Of a stretch of DNA of 25,225 bases, positions 1-9,150 are shown one piece after another. The position numbers and the translations under genes were made by a program. Within the stretch, counting starts at the first letter, position 1. Each line of letters starts with the position of its first letter. Below the pieces are notes generated by a model. It worked only from the letters and a program-made list of their open reading frames with translations. It searched no databases and had not been told where the DNA came from. The stretch comes from Chara braunii (Eukaryota > Streptophyta > Charophyceae > Charales > Characeae), in assembly GCA_003427395.1 (NCBI GenBank), contig BFEA01000869.1:215207-240431 (forward strand), given 5' to 3'.

Positions 1-1090
1 GGAGTGTACGGCGTTCTCGAAACGCGGTACCCCCTCGGCCCTGTATGTGAACAGGGTGGAGGGGGTACGGCGTTTTCAAAACGCTGTACCCCCTCGGCCC
101 TGTATGTGAACAGGGTCGAGGGGGTACGGCGTTTTGAAAATGTCGTACCCCCTCCGGTTCGCGGTGTGGGTGGGAGCGGGGGTACGGCGTTCTCGAGACG
201 CCGTACCCCCGCTCCTTTCGCCTCCCGGCCTCCAAAGGGGGTACGGCGTTTTCAAAACGCCGTACCCCCTTGGCCCTGTATGTGAACAGGGTCGGGAGGG
301 GTACGGCATTTTGAAAACGCCGTACCCCCTCCGGTTTTCGGCGGGGGTTGGAAGCGGGGGTACGGCGTTCTCGAAACGTCGTACCCCCGCTCCTTTCGCC
401 TCCCGGCAACCGATGGGGGTGTGGCGTTTTGAAAACGCCGTACCCCCTCGGTCCTGTACGTGAACAGGATCGAGGGGGTACGGTGTTTCGAAAACGTCGT
501 ACCCCCTCCGGTTCTCGGTGGGGGTGGGAGCGGGGGTGCGGCGTTCTCGAAACGCCGTACCCCCACTCCCGCCCCCACCCGGCAACCGAAGGGGGGACGG
601 CATTTTCAAAACGTCGTACCCCGTCGCCCCTGTATGTGAGCAGGGTCGAGGGGGTGCGGCGTTTCGAAAACGCCGTAGCCCCTCCGCTTCTCTGTGGGGG
701 GTGGGAGCGGGGGTAAGACGTTCTCGAAACGCCGTGCCCCCTCCACCCTGTATGTGAACAGGGTCCAGGGTTTCGGCGTTTCGGAAACGCCGTCCCCCCT
801 CCGGTTCTCGGTGGGGGTGGGAGCGGGGGTACGGCTGTCTCGAAACGCCGTGCCCCCCCCAGTTCTCGGAGAGGATAGGGAGGTGGGCTGCATGGCGTTC
901 CCAGAACGAGGTAGCCCGGCCCCGTAGGTGGATAGGGCTGACGGGTGCGGCGCTTCGACATCGCTGTATCACCGCCACCTCTCGTCTCCGATGACCGGAC
1001 GAGGTGTAGCGTTTTCGAAACGCCGTGCCCCCCTCGGCCTTGCTTCGCGGAACCGGACGGGGTAGGGTGTTTTCAGAATGTCCTATACCA
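1..1090. repeat. 59-bp palindrome array with 177-bp higher-order unit
   Basis: About 19 copies of an imperfect palindrome of roughly 33 bp (one arm reads GGGGGTACGGCGTTTTGAAA, the other is its near reverse complement) begin near 5, 61, 120, 178, 237, 297, 356, 415, 474, 532, 592, 650, 708, 768, 825, 887, 943, 1000 and 1059, a 59-bp period. Three spacer classes cycle. A contains the small hairpin CCCTGTATGTGAACAGGG. B resembles CCGGTTCTCGGTGGGGGTGG. C resembles CTCCTTTCGCCTCCCGGC. The order A-B-C gives a 177-bp higher-order repeat (61, 237, 415, 592). A C unit is missing after about 680, and copies decay towards the ORF at 1151. The array is cut by the left end of the window. Both strands stay open through it only because of the repeat, so the ORFs there are not genes. 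Confidence 0.93.
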
Positions 1091-1150
1091 TGCGACGCTC
1101 GAATGCGTCGGCGACTCACGTGAGGCGATGGTGGAAGGTTTGAAATCTGA

Positions 1151-4100
1151 ATGCGATCCGTTCCTTCGTTTGGAATGTGCCTGCCATCAGGAGGAGCATC
1201 TGTTGTCCCAGAAAAGAGAGTCTACAACACGTGCACAATCTATAGAGATAGGGAGGGCGCCCTTGATTGGGTGGGGGGGCTACACGAGGCGGGATGTGGC
1301 GCCGCTGTGTTTCTTAAGAACGCCTCGGGTGACGACTGGTTCAGTGTTGGAGGGATTATTAAATCCGAGGATGAGAGGGTGGACGGGCACGGACGGAAGT
1401 TCAGGAGGTTTTTCCTCACAAAGATGTTCAACGAACAAGGAGTGGACCATGCGAAGGCCGACCGTAAAGTAAGCCTTGATTACAACCTGTTCAAGGGGTA
1501 TGGCGGTAAGGCTATTACCATGAAAGCCTTTAATGTATCCCTGAAAGAAGACGGGAGTGTGTTGACGATGCTTGGCCCCGTTAATTTCCTCGCCAAAACG
1601 AACGGCTACAGGAGATCCGAAAACAGTCCCACGATTGAGGCCGACCATCGTATGTCCCCGACATTCGTGCCTTTTGACACGCCGGACGAGGATCTTCCCG
1701 GTATAGCAATGACAGAGAGACAGAGGACGCCACATAGTTTTCCAACGCAGCAGACGTCAGCGAGTGGGGGCCGGCGCCACAACAAACAAAGCCAGCCGCG
1801 TCATCCACCAGGCGAGGATGAGCATGGTCCTCCTGTGGGTTCGTCCCGCCGGATGGAGTGTGTTGGACCGTCTCAACCGTCCAGCCGGCAAGACCAAGGC
1901 ACCCCTGTCATCCCATACAAAAGGAAGGCCCTGCCAACTCATCCCTCTCCCAGTTGCCAGAAGGACGAAGGTGGTGCGTCCAGGAAGGCGGCGCTGCGGG
2001 AGATAAGTGAAGGATCGGATGAGGAAACGGAGGACGATTCTAGGGTATGTGTTGATCGACATCCACAGGGTAATCATACCGTCGACGATGATGGATTTGG
2101 TGTCGATGAGGACGACGTCGAAGAGGAGAACAGCGAGAGGGAGAGAGAGAGAGAGGATCATGAGGAAACTATGCACGACTGCGAGGGTGGGGAGTCTCAA
2201 CAATACTATGAGGAGGACGACGGGGGCGATGGAGAAAACGATCATGCCTATCNTGTAGGTGATGACGATGGACGGCAAGAGCGGTCGGCTGATGTGGGGG
2301 TCGACGACGCAACAGGAGAGCGGTCGGAGGCCAGTGTCCAGAAAAGGAAGCGACAATCTTCAACAAGTCCAACGGCGGCGACGGATAAGCGCGCTGCGAA
2401 GAAACTCACTGTTGCTGCATCTCGACAGGCGCTCAAAGCTTCTCAAGAGGCGGTCGCTGAAAGCGTGAAGAAACGAAAAGGGTCCGCGCCGACAAGGGCG
2501 ACAAAAGCGGAGAATTGTCCACTGAAAAGAAAGCAGATGGTGGATGAGGGTGACTCTGGAGAGGATGCCGAAGGGGTTCCTCCAAGAGATATGTCAGAAC
2601 ACACACAACCTTCCGCCGACACCCGTGATGAAGCCATCGACACAACACGGTGCTTCTTCTTGGAGTTCGATGAAGATGGGTTTGCAAAGAAGAAAAGGAA
2701 ACACATTGAAGTGGACGTCACAAAGATCTTGCCAATCCCTGAAGGTGACATCCTCTTCAACCATAGAACGTTGGACGAAACGTTGGTGCAGTCCATATAT
2801 GATGCGATCCATCATGCCGCCAAGGAAGCCAATGGGAAGTGGGATTTCATGACTTTCATCCTGGCTCCTATTGTGCCCAACACGGACGGGTCTCAAGGCA
2901 GACGGATCACACCGGAGCAATTCGACGTCGAACTGGCTCATACATACAGCTGGTATGCTGTTGCTGGCCAGCACACAGCTAAGGCAATGAACAAACTCAT
3001 TAAAGACAAGTCACCAGCCGAGAAAATGTATGGCTTGAGGTCGTACTCTCACGTACGTGTTGTCTACTTTGACGATGACAGAAAGAGAGGATATCCGTAC
3101 GTCTCGACGTTCGACAACACGAGAGAGGAGCGTTCGATCCCGAGATCGTTTTCGTCATCTCTGCGCCAAATTAGAACATTTTGGGATAAGAGGAATGGCC
3201 GGATCCGTCCGCTAGAGACCGTGTCCCCGAATGATGTCGAGGGAATGAAACGGAAAAAGAAATGGGAAGAGTTCATGAACGCCGCCTGCAAAATGACACC
3301 TGATTCCGGTCTCATGAACTCGTCCATGGAGAACGACTACTGCAAGGACTGGAAGAACAAGATGCGCGGATACATGAATCTTGCGCAATGCGGCGAAACA
3401 GTATGGCCACTAGTACAAAAATTCTTCGACATGTACGAGAACGGGCTATTGCCGCGAGTCGACGGTGTGAGATACATCGACCTGCCGGGGAAAGTGGAAG
3501 AGAGGCTGCCTCGGCAATACTTCCTCAAGGACAACTCCGGCAAAAAAGTCATGTTCCACTGCATCAAAGCCAGGAAGGGGCCACCAGGCGCAACAGTGTC
3601 TATACCGGACTTGACGTCGACAATCTTCAAGTTGTTCGGCGATATGACAGCGAGAGAGAAGCAAGTGGCGCTTCACCACATGATGCGTGGTGATGTCATC
3701 GTGACATCACGTTCGGTACCTCGTGGTAGATGCAACATGGCGGACCTGGTTAAATATACTCGGCGTGAAAGATATATGGTCCGTATGTTCAACTACATAT
3801 TGTTCAAGGTCGAGGGGAGGTCAAAAGAAGAGTGGAGCGCTGAGTTTTTCATCGGTTATACGACCGTCTTGGAGAGGTACAGCAAAAACGGTCTGACGGA
3901 CGAGAAATGGACCAATGAACGCGACCGCATCCCTGACGACAAGGCGAGGAAGGTGCCGAGGCGTTTGGGCGGTCCTGATGAGATTAATGGTGAGAACGGT
4001 GCGGGACTGGAGGCAACCCAATGCATGTACAAGGAAACCCCGTTCCACCTCAAGTGTTTCATCTACGAGGCAATCGACTGCTTGGACGACCTGAGAGCGG

Positions 4101-6217
4101 AGGTTAATCGGATATCTTCCAGTGCTTGTCACATATTTTGGGAAGTGGGGAAGAGGATTACCATGATCCTGCCATTTGAAATAGAACCGAAGGGAGTGCT
4201 CACCGACAACGAGGAGGTTGTTGGTACGGCGAGGGGGATGAAGATACGGCCAACCATTCTTGATATGTCAACATCACCGAAATGTGTTCCGTGGGATGAT
4301 GACGCCTTTTTTAAACTGTACGCTTTCCTCATGACATGCTCTGGCAAAAACTGGGCCTTGATCATTTTCGCGACGATGAAACACCAGAAACAGGTGATGC
4401 AGAGTGTGTACAACAGGGATGATGTTGAGGTGCTTACAGGATCATGGTACATACACTATACACCTTCGACAACCTTGAACAAGTACGGCAACATTGCAGT
4501 TCGGTACACTGACATGATGGTTATTGTCCTCCACGCCGAGAACGCCAATTTGGACTATATAACGGTTCCGCTGAAATTGCGAGCCGAGTTGATAAATTTG
4601 AATGTTGAAGAGGGTGAATTTGTGAGGTGCTCAAGGGAGTGTATCGGCGTGGAGGGCGACACCGACAAGGTTTATTCTTGGATAGAACGAGAGTCAGCAC
4701 GTCTCCGAAAACTGTCCAGCTCGTTCATTAGGGAGGACGATGGCGTGATGCTGTTGGGCAGGGCGCATGCGGGATGGATTTGGGAACTCGCTCGCGCCGA
4801 ACACCATGTGTTTGCGTGTGACGACACGAGAAAAGAGCTCACATACCTTTCCAAGTTTTTAGAGTTTTATGTGAAGGATCCGAGGAACAAATGCAGGTTC
4901 GAAAAGCCCCGAGTCGAGCACCGCAAGGACCGGGACATTTACTATAAGCTCGGCAAGAAGAGGGAGAAAGTGTGGGCTTACTTGTTCGGTGACGCTCCAC
5001 GGTCGGCGGTTGATAACGAATACGTCATCAGGAAAAGTGAACTCGAGATAGCAATGAACAAGTACCACGGATCGCACATGGGTGCTTACCACATGTTCGT
5101 CGCACGTTGTGAGCATCTGTATTTCAATATGAAGAAAAGAGCACTGTCATGCAGGGACTATGCGGACTTGGCACGTAAAGCGGGGAAATTCAACATCATC
5201 GATTGTGACGAAGACACGTCAGACTCCAAGCTGGACGTTCCGTCGCGCGCGACACGACGTTCGGCGCAGGGAGCACGTGTCGAGGAGCCGCAAGGGAGCA
5301 CCAACGCAGAAGCGGAGAAGGCGAGGTCGAGTTTGGGAGCGACACATGTTTGTGAGGGAGACGTGGAACATAGAATGAATGCAAGGGGAGAAAAGAATGG
5401 TGTACCAACAAACCCGGTGGGTGCGAGTGAGGGAATTGTTAACTCACGGGGCAACACAGGGGGAGGAGAGAATGGGTGTGAAATGNCCCCGCCGACAGCT
5501 GGACCATCATCGACACATGCACCGCAGGCCGAGCAGCGAACGCTCACGTCGATGGACACAGATGAAGATGAAGACATGGATATGACAGCAGTCATGCCGA
5601 AGCTCGTGCCAGGAAAAACCGTTACCTCAAGGCTTTGCTCAAGACCCTTCAGTGCCATACTTGCTGCAAGACAAGTACAAGGAGTCATCGAAGGAGGACT
5701 GGGTCATCATATTCTCTGGCATGAGGGCGTGTTCGAACCGTGCGTGTTTGCGGGCAAGTGGCAAATGGCTGTGAAGACAAGAGACCGCGGGTGGGTCGCG
5801 AAGGAAANAAAGGACGCTGCGATATGGCACAGTGTGACGGAGACGCAACTTTTTTGGCGGGTTGCACAAGAAAATGTCGGTGCAACAGAGGTGACTGTAG
5901 CGGCAAAGGCGAAAGCTTTGTTTGAGCAACTGCATGCCAACAAACAACTAGAATTCAGCACAAAGTTCTACGACCTTGCATCAAGTGTGTCGTACGGCTC
6001 CATCGATTGGAAAATCAAACAAGCGTCAGCAGTGCAAGAAATCGATAGCATCACCTCTCTAAAGACTCAAGACGTCATTGCATCGTTAAGATGGCCAGAG
6101 GGGATGCAGGCTACAAAACGGACACACGTGCGAACGCAGGTCACATACAGAATGAACAGTTGCGAGCATGTATTCAACAAAGCACAAAGAGAAGCGCAAT
6201 GGGGGATTCCACTATGA
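1151..6217 (+). CDS. 1688-aa ParB-like / methyltransferase-like protein
   Basis: A single intronless frame of 1688 codons starts at the ATG 60 bp after the palindrome array. Residues 1-160 are globular and unrecognised. Residues about 285-395 are very acidic. Lysine/arginine clusters near 395-415, 470 and 513 look like nuclear localisation signals. Residues about 518-620 resemble the ParB/sulfiredoxin fold: VTKILPIPEGDILFNHRTL, a helix, then YAVAGQHTAKAMNKL in the place of the ParB G-x-R/H-R-x-x-A motif, without its arginine. Residues about 1035-1230 resemble a beta-class amino-methyltransferase, with a motif IV position at D1038-W1048 (DMSTSPKCVPW), strand WALIIFATMKH, and a motif I position at 1199-1225 (GRAHAGWIWELARAEHHVFA). 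The expected DPPY/NPPY and GxG residues are missing, so catalysis is doubtful. ParB-methylase fusions are known in phages and bacteria. The ORF is real; both domain calls are by eye. Ns at 2253, 5486 and 5807 fall inside it but leave the frame open, giving unknown residues near 368, 1446 and 1553. The start could be further upstream if there is a 5' exon. Confidence 0.85.
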   Translation: MRSVPSFGMCLPSGGASVVPEKRVYNTCTIYRDREGALDWVGGLHEAGCGAAVFLKNASGDDWFSVGGIIKSEDERVDGHGRKFRRFFLTKMFNEQGVDHAKADRKVSLDYNLFKGYGGKAITMKAFNVSLKEDGSVLTMLGPVNFLAKTNGYRRSENSPTIEADHRMSPTFVPFDTPDEDLPGIAMTERQRTPHSFPTQQTSASGGRRHNKQSQPRHPPGEDEHGPPVGSSRRMECVGPSQPSSRQDQGTPVIPYKRKALPTHPSPSCQKDEGGASRKAALREISEGSDEETEDDSRVCVDRHPQGNHTVDDDGFGVDEDDVEEENSEREREREDHEETMHDCEGGESQQYYEEDDGGDGENDHAYXVGDDDGRQERSADVGVDDATGERSEASVQKRKRQSSTSPTAATDKRAAKKLTVAASRQALKASQEAVAESVKKRKGSAPTRATKAENCPLKRKQMVDEGDSGEDAEGVPPRDMSEHTQPSADTRDEAIDTTRCFFLEFDEDGFAKKKRKHIEVDVTKILPIPEGDILFNHRTLDETLVQSIYDAIHHAAKEANGKWDFMTFILAPIVPNTDGSQGRRITPEQFDVELAHTYSWYAVAGQHTAKAMNKLIKDKSPAEKMYGLRSYSHVRVVYFDDDRKRGYPYVSTFDNTREERSIPRSFSSSLRQIRTFWDKRNGRIRPLETVSPNDVEGMKRKKKWEEFMNAACKMTPDSGLMNSSMENDYCKDWKNKMRGYMNLAQCGETVWPLVQKFFDMYENGLLPRVDGVRYIDLPGKVEERLPRQYFLKDNSGKKVMFHCIKARKGPPGATVSIPDLTSTIFKLFGDMTAREKQVALHHMMRGDVIVTSRSVPRGRCNMADLVKYTRRERYMVRMFNYILFKVEGRSKEEWSAEFFIGYTTVLERYSKNGLTDEKWTNERDRIPDDKARKVPRRLGGPDEINGENGAGLEATQCMYKETPFHLKCFIYEAIDCLDDLRAEVNRISSSACHIFWEVGKRITMILPFEIEPKGVLTDNEEVVGTARGMKIRPTILDMSTSPKCVPWDDDAFFKLYAFLMTCSGKNWALIIFATMKHQKQVMQSVYNRDDVEVLTGSWYIHYTPSTTLNKYGNIAVRYTDMMVIVLHAENANLDYITVPLKLRAELINLNVEEGEFVRCSRECIGVEGDTDKVYSWIERESARLRKLSSSFIREDDGVMLLGRAHAGWIWELARAEHHVFACDDTRKELTYLSKFLEFYVKDPRNKCRFEKPRVEHRKDRDIYYKLGKKREKVWAYLFGDAPRSAVDNEYVIRKSELEIAMNKYHGSHMGAYHMFVARCEHLYFNMKKRALSCRDYADLARKAGKFNIIDCDEDTSDSKLDVPSRATRRSAQGARVEEPQGSTNAEAEKARSSLGATHVCEGDVEHRMNARGEKNGVPTNPVGASEGIVNSRGNTGGGENGCEMXPPTAGPSSTHAPQAEQRTLTSMDTDEDEDMDMTAVMPKLVPGKTVTSRLCSRPFSAILAARQVQGVIEGGLGHHILWHEGVFEPCVFAGKWQMAVKTRDRGWVAKEXKDAAIWHSVTETQLFWRVAQENVGATEVTVAAKAKALFEQLHANKQLEFSTKFYDLASSVSYGSIDWKIKQASAVQEIDSITSLKTQDVIASLRWPEGMQATKRTHVRTQVTYRMNSCEHVFNKAQREAQWGIPL

Positions 6218-6261
6218 TATGCAAGGACGGCGACAACATGGAGTCGGGCACATTGACATAG

Positions 6262-6639
6262 CCGCCAACGCGCATGGTCAACGATGGGGCAACAATAGTT
6301 GGATCTTTCGGGTCTCTTGTCGCGACAGTGGCGGCGAGGCAAGGCGTATCTGAAATAATGGAGACCGATGCGGGCCAGGATGTTGAAAGCCAGACCATGA
6401 AGGTGGCGCCAAAGCAGGTGGCGGCAACAACAGAGTAGACGAAGAAAGGTGAGGGATCTCGCGAACACATTTTCGTAATAGATATGAGATCGGAGAGTAC
6501 GGGTGAGGATATGATCCAAGATAACGACCAGAAAGATAACCACGTTGCACCACGAGTGGAAGGTGACGACGAAGAGGACGCGCAACGATCGAGACGGTCA
6601 ACGAGAGCAGTGATTAAGAAAATTGTGTTTCATGCGTAG
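6262..6639 (+). pseudogene. Open frame broken by one UAG, downstream of the large ORF
   Basis: After the TAG at 6259-6261 this frame is open for 126 codons to the TAG at 6637-6639, except for one TAG at 6436-6438. The first part, from the ATG at 6274, reads MVNDGATIVGSFGSLVATV and continues to VAATTE. The second part contains MRSESTGEDMIQDNDQK (ATG at 6484), an acidic stretch and a basic end, RSRRSTRAVIKK. Composition is coding-like: charged, low in cysteine and unlike the repeats nearby. It starts 45 bp after the large ORF stops, in another frame. It could be a spliced 3' exon of that gene, an upstream exon of the Ulp1 gene, or a decayed reading frame. I recognise no domain. Pieces are too short to stand out individually. 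Confidence 0.45.
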
Positions 6640-6939
6640 GAAAGTCTTAGACGGGCATGAGTGTTTACACGTTTCAGGTCATATTGATGTGTCGCCACAA
6701 ATCATGATGCGATATTCACCGGTCCTCACATAGGGTGTCTACGCATTTCTTGTTAAATTGATAGGTTGCCGCTGGGTACTATGTTAAAAAACTATGTTAG
6801 ACAGGAATGGGTGTAAACGCGTTTTGGGTTATATTGTTGTTTTAATGAAAGTGGTATTGTGACACTGCAATTCTCGAAACTGTAGTGCCGATAATAGAGG
6901 GTGCCCCATCTCGATACGTATGTGTGTATGTGTGTGTAT

Positions 6940-6982
<43 letters not shown>

Positions 6983-7616
6983 TGTGAGTGTGTGTGCATC
7001 TGTGTGAGTAGGCAAAGGTCGACTCGTCACCAGCGTTAGGTTCTGTGTGTGGATTAAATTGTATGTGCATGCTTGGTACGGTTTTATAATAAAGGCATAT
7101 GAAAACACACTATATGGGGCACTTTGCCTGTCATGTGTCAAGGACACCTCTTATTTCAGAGAACTTGTTATGCCATCTTCTAGGGCGCTGCAAATGGTCG
7201 TCTTAAGCTAAATCCCCACGAACCAAAAAACAGGAAACCATACTAAGAAAATGAAAAAAAAAAAACACGAAAATATGTGAAACAGCAAGGCTGGAATAGT
7301 GAACTTACATTCTAAATACTGTCCAGAGTACTGAACATGAACATCAGAGAACTGATGGAAGCAGGGTTACCGTTAACCACCATAGATCGCGAAAAGTATC
7401 ATTGATCAATTTACGTTCAAAAAGTACACGAAAATTGGGCAAGAATTGTAGTTGTGTTATGCACCATATTACGAGGAAGATGGAGGTCGGGGTGTTTATG
7501 TCAACTCGCTATAGTATCCTGTTGCCAGGATTTAACAATTGAAATTTTCTCCGCCGTTTCGAGCATGCAAATATGGCAGGCCCCGATCACGATAGCTTAC
7601 GCTGCGGCATAATGCA
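6640..7616. other. Intergenic, with imperfect 40-bp direct repeat
   Basis: No supportable gene in this stretch. A loose direct repeat occurs at about 6649-6693 and 6799-6840, sharing a GACRGGVATGRGTGTWHAC-like start and a GGTYATATTGWTGT end. A (GT)n microsatellite follows, then AT-rich sequence with a short poly(A) at about 7254-7265. The promoter of the downstream Ulp1 gene, or upstream exons of it, may lie here. A usable splice acceptor (CATTGTCATGTGCAG) ends at 7629. Confidence 0.6.
6918..7006. repeat. (GT)n microsatellite
   Basis: Nearly pure GT dinucleotides with a few A and T interruptions. The minus-strand ORFs here, reading as alternating His-Thr, are translations of the simple repeat and not genes. 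Confidence 0.95.
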
Positions 7617-8474
7617 TTGTCATGTGCAGAAAGGAGGAACATAGAAGAAGTACGAAGATGCAAACAGGGATGGACGATCCACTTAGCAACGGCTAAGTTA
7701 TCGGAGAAAGAGACGGTTGCGGTGCAACATTTACGAGATTCAGTGCAAGCGGAGAATCGGACGGTCTGGACATCCACGTACAACAGGCCAACAAAAGAAG
7801 AACTAACACTAACCGGTCATGATTTGAGCTTGATACTGTATCAAGGCAATTGGTTAAACAACGAAATAGTTAACTTTTATTTGAACCTCGTAAGGCTTGA
7901 CAACATGTGTCGCATAAGCTATCGCGAGTGTGATAGTGGCTAAGACGGAACAGTAGTAGAAGGAAAAGGGCGCATCTCGATAACAATAATTTTTAGTTCC
8001 TTCTTCTTCGCGAAATTGTTCGACGACGACATGCAATACCAATACAGCGCAGTGCAGAAGTGGATGACAGATATCGATGTGGGTGACATGGACTTAACAA
8101 TAGCTCCATTCCATGTCCGGAATTCCAACCATTGGACACTAGTAATAGCTGACCTAAGGCGCCAAAAAATGGAGTACTACGACTCGCTTACGCCTGACAA
8201 AGAATTGGCAAGGAAAATAACAGGTGGTTTCGCAAGATTCTTGTTCGAAAGATCGGTTGAACAGGGAAAGGTGGTGAATACAAAAAATTTCAACCACATA
8301 TGGAATGTGCCAGGCATTCGAAGACAGCGCGGCATTAACGAATGCGGTGTCTTTATGTTAACATATGCGTCACTGTTGGCAAGAGGATTTCTCCCGCCAT
8401 TCAACTTCTCTTTTGACGACATCCACAATATAAGGGAACAAATTGCTTTAGATGTACTTGTCACACCGAAATAG
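7617..8474 (+). CDS. Ulp1/SENP-type SUMO protease (C48), with one small intron
   Basis: Cysteine protease of the Ulp1 (C48) family, which matures SUMO or removes it from proteins. The first exon (ends near 7906 or 7927) contains the conserved entry WLNNEIVNFYLNLV. The second (from about 7997) starts SFFFAKLFDD and carries the catalytic set. Counting from codon 8016, these are His39 in NSNHWTLVIAD, Asp56 in YYDSL, Gln104 in RRQRG and Cys110 in GINECGVF (codon 8343-8345). Gln lies six residues before Cys, as in the family. The only in-frame stop (TAA, 7941-7943) falls in the segment that should be intron. An acceptor TTTTTAG ends at 7996. A donor at 7928 gives the usual linker length between the two motifs; a donor at 7907 is the alternative. 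No ATG precedes the domain in this frame (a stop lies at 7593-7595), so 5' exons are probably missing. Ulp1 domains occur both in host genes and in plant transposons. Confidence 0.88.
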
Positions 8475-8667
8475 GAGTTACTTGTGCAACAAATGACATT
8501 TGATAGACGACATTATGAAAGCAAAACATTTGTTTATTTTTTTGCAAATGTAAAGAGATCATTGGCTCTACTGGATAGACACGCATGAAAATGTCCGAAT
8601 GTATTTAACAAAGCAACAACGCGACATGCCCGATTGAATACCATTTATGTGTTACTTCATATGACCT
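8475..8667. other. 3' flank of the Ulp1 gene
   Basis: AT-rich sequence after the Ulp1 stop, probably 3' UTR and spacer. Apart from a short T run at 8532-8542 I see no recognisable feature. Confidence 0.4.
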
Positions 8668-8747
8668 CGTACCCCTTACCCCTTGCCCCTTACCCCTTAC
8701 CCCTTACCCATATTACCCCTTACCCCTTACCCCTTACCGCTTACCCC
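8668..8747. repeat. (CCCCTTA)n telomere-like, G4-capable array
   Basis: About ten CCCCTTA units with minor variants (CCCCTTG, CCCATATTA, CCGCTTA). On the minus strand this reads TAAGGGG, with many runs of four G separated by three bases, the classic pattern for G-quadruplex formation. It differs from the canonical plant telomere CCCTAAA by the position and number of bases, so it is at most telomere-like. It closes the block containing the large ORF and the Ulp1 gene. Confidence 0.9.
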
Positions 8748-8889
8748 CTATACCCATAAAACACTGCATAAAATACATACACAAATCAGAAAAAAATGGA
8801 CTTTCAATTTCGCGCACAAAAATAAAAAACGAACATTTTGACGAAATCGCAGTTTAGTCTTCTCTCTCCCTTCTTTGTTTGCCCCTTTT

Positions 8890-8920
<31 letters not shown>

Positions 8921-9111
8921 GAATTCTTCACTATCTACCTACTAGACTACTTTTACTCCTAAGCCCATACAAGGGACCCCTGCAAGCGTAACTACTATTG
9001 GCCGTTGCTCAGCCCTACCCTTTCTCTATTTATGCCTGTCATCCTTGCGCAGGGGCCATGCTGATTTCGGCGTGGCCGTTTTCGGCCGCACGATCTGTTA
9101 TTTTCAGGCCT
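8890..9111 (-). pseudogene. U6 snRNA-derived retrosequence, copy 1 (with poly-A tail)
   Basis: On the minus strand the order is a 45-nt leader, then a U6 snRNA 3' segment (about 9068-9014), then about 95 nt of non-U6 sequence, then a roughly 30-nt poly(A) at 8920-8891. The U6 part contains AGCATGGCCCCTGCGCAAGG, identical to the conserved core of eukaryotic U6, followed by ATGACAGGCATAAATAGAGA, two mismatches from U6. The tail and chimaeric layout are typical of retrotransposon-mobilised U6 or a U6-derived SINE. The 5' half of U6 with its control region is absent, so it is not a functional snRNA gene. Confidence 0.85.
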
Positions 9112-9112
9112 N

Positions 9113-9116
<4 letters not shown>

Positions 9117-9150
<34 letters not shown>

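Noticed and set aside
1-1090. CRISPR array
   Set aside because: Regular repeats and spacers look superficially similar, but the spacers belong to three recurring classes, are not unique, and the context is eukaryotic with no cas genes.
1-1119. ORFs of up to 347 codons on both strands
   Set aside because: They translate the 59-bp palindromic array. Both strands stay open because of the repeat and the peptides are repeats of the same words.
6792-7147. His-Thr-rich minus-strand ORFs
   Set aside because: Translation of the (GT)n microsatellite.
8668-8747. True chromosome-end telomere
   Set aside because: Only about ten units, interstitial, with unique sequence on both sides, and not the usual plant telomere repeat.
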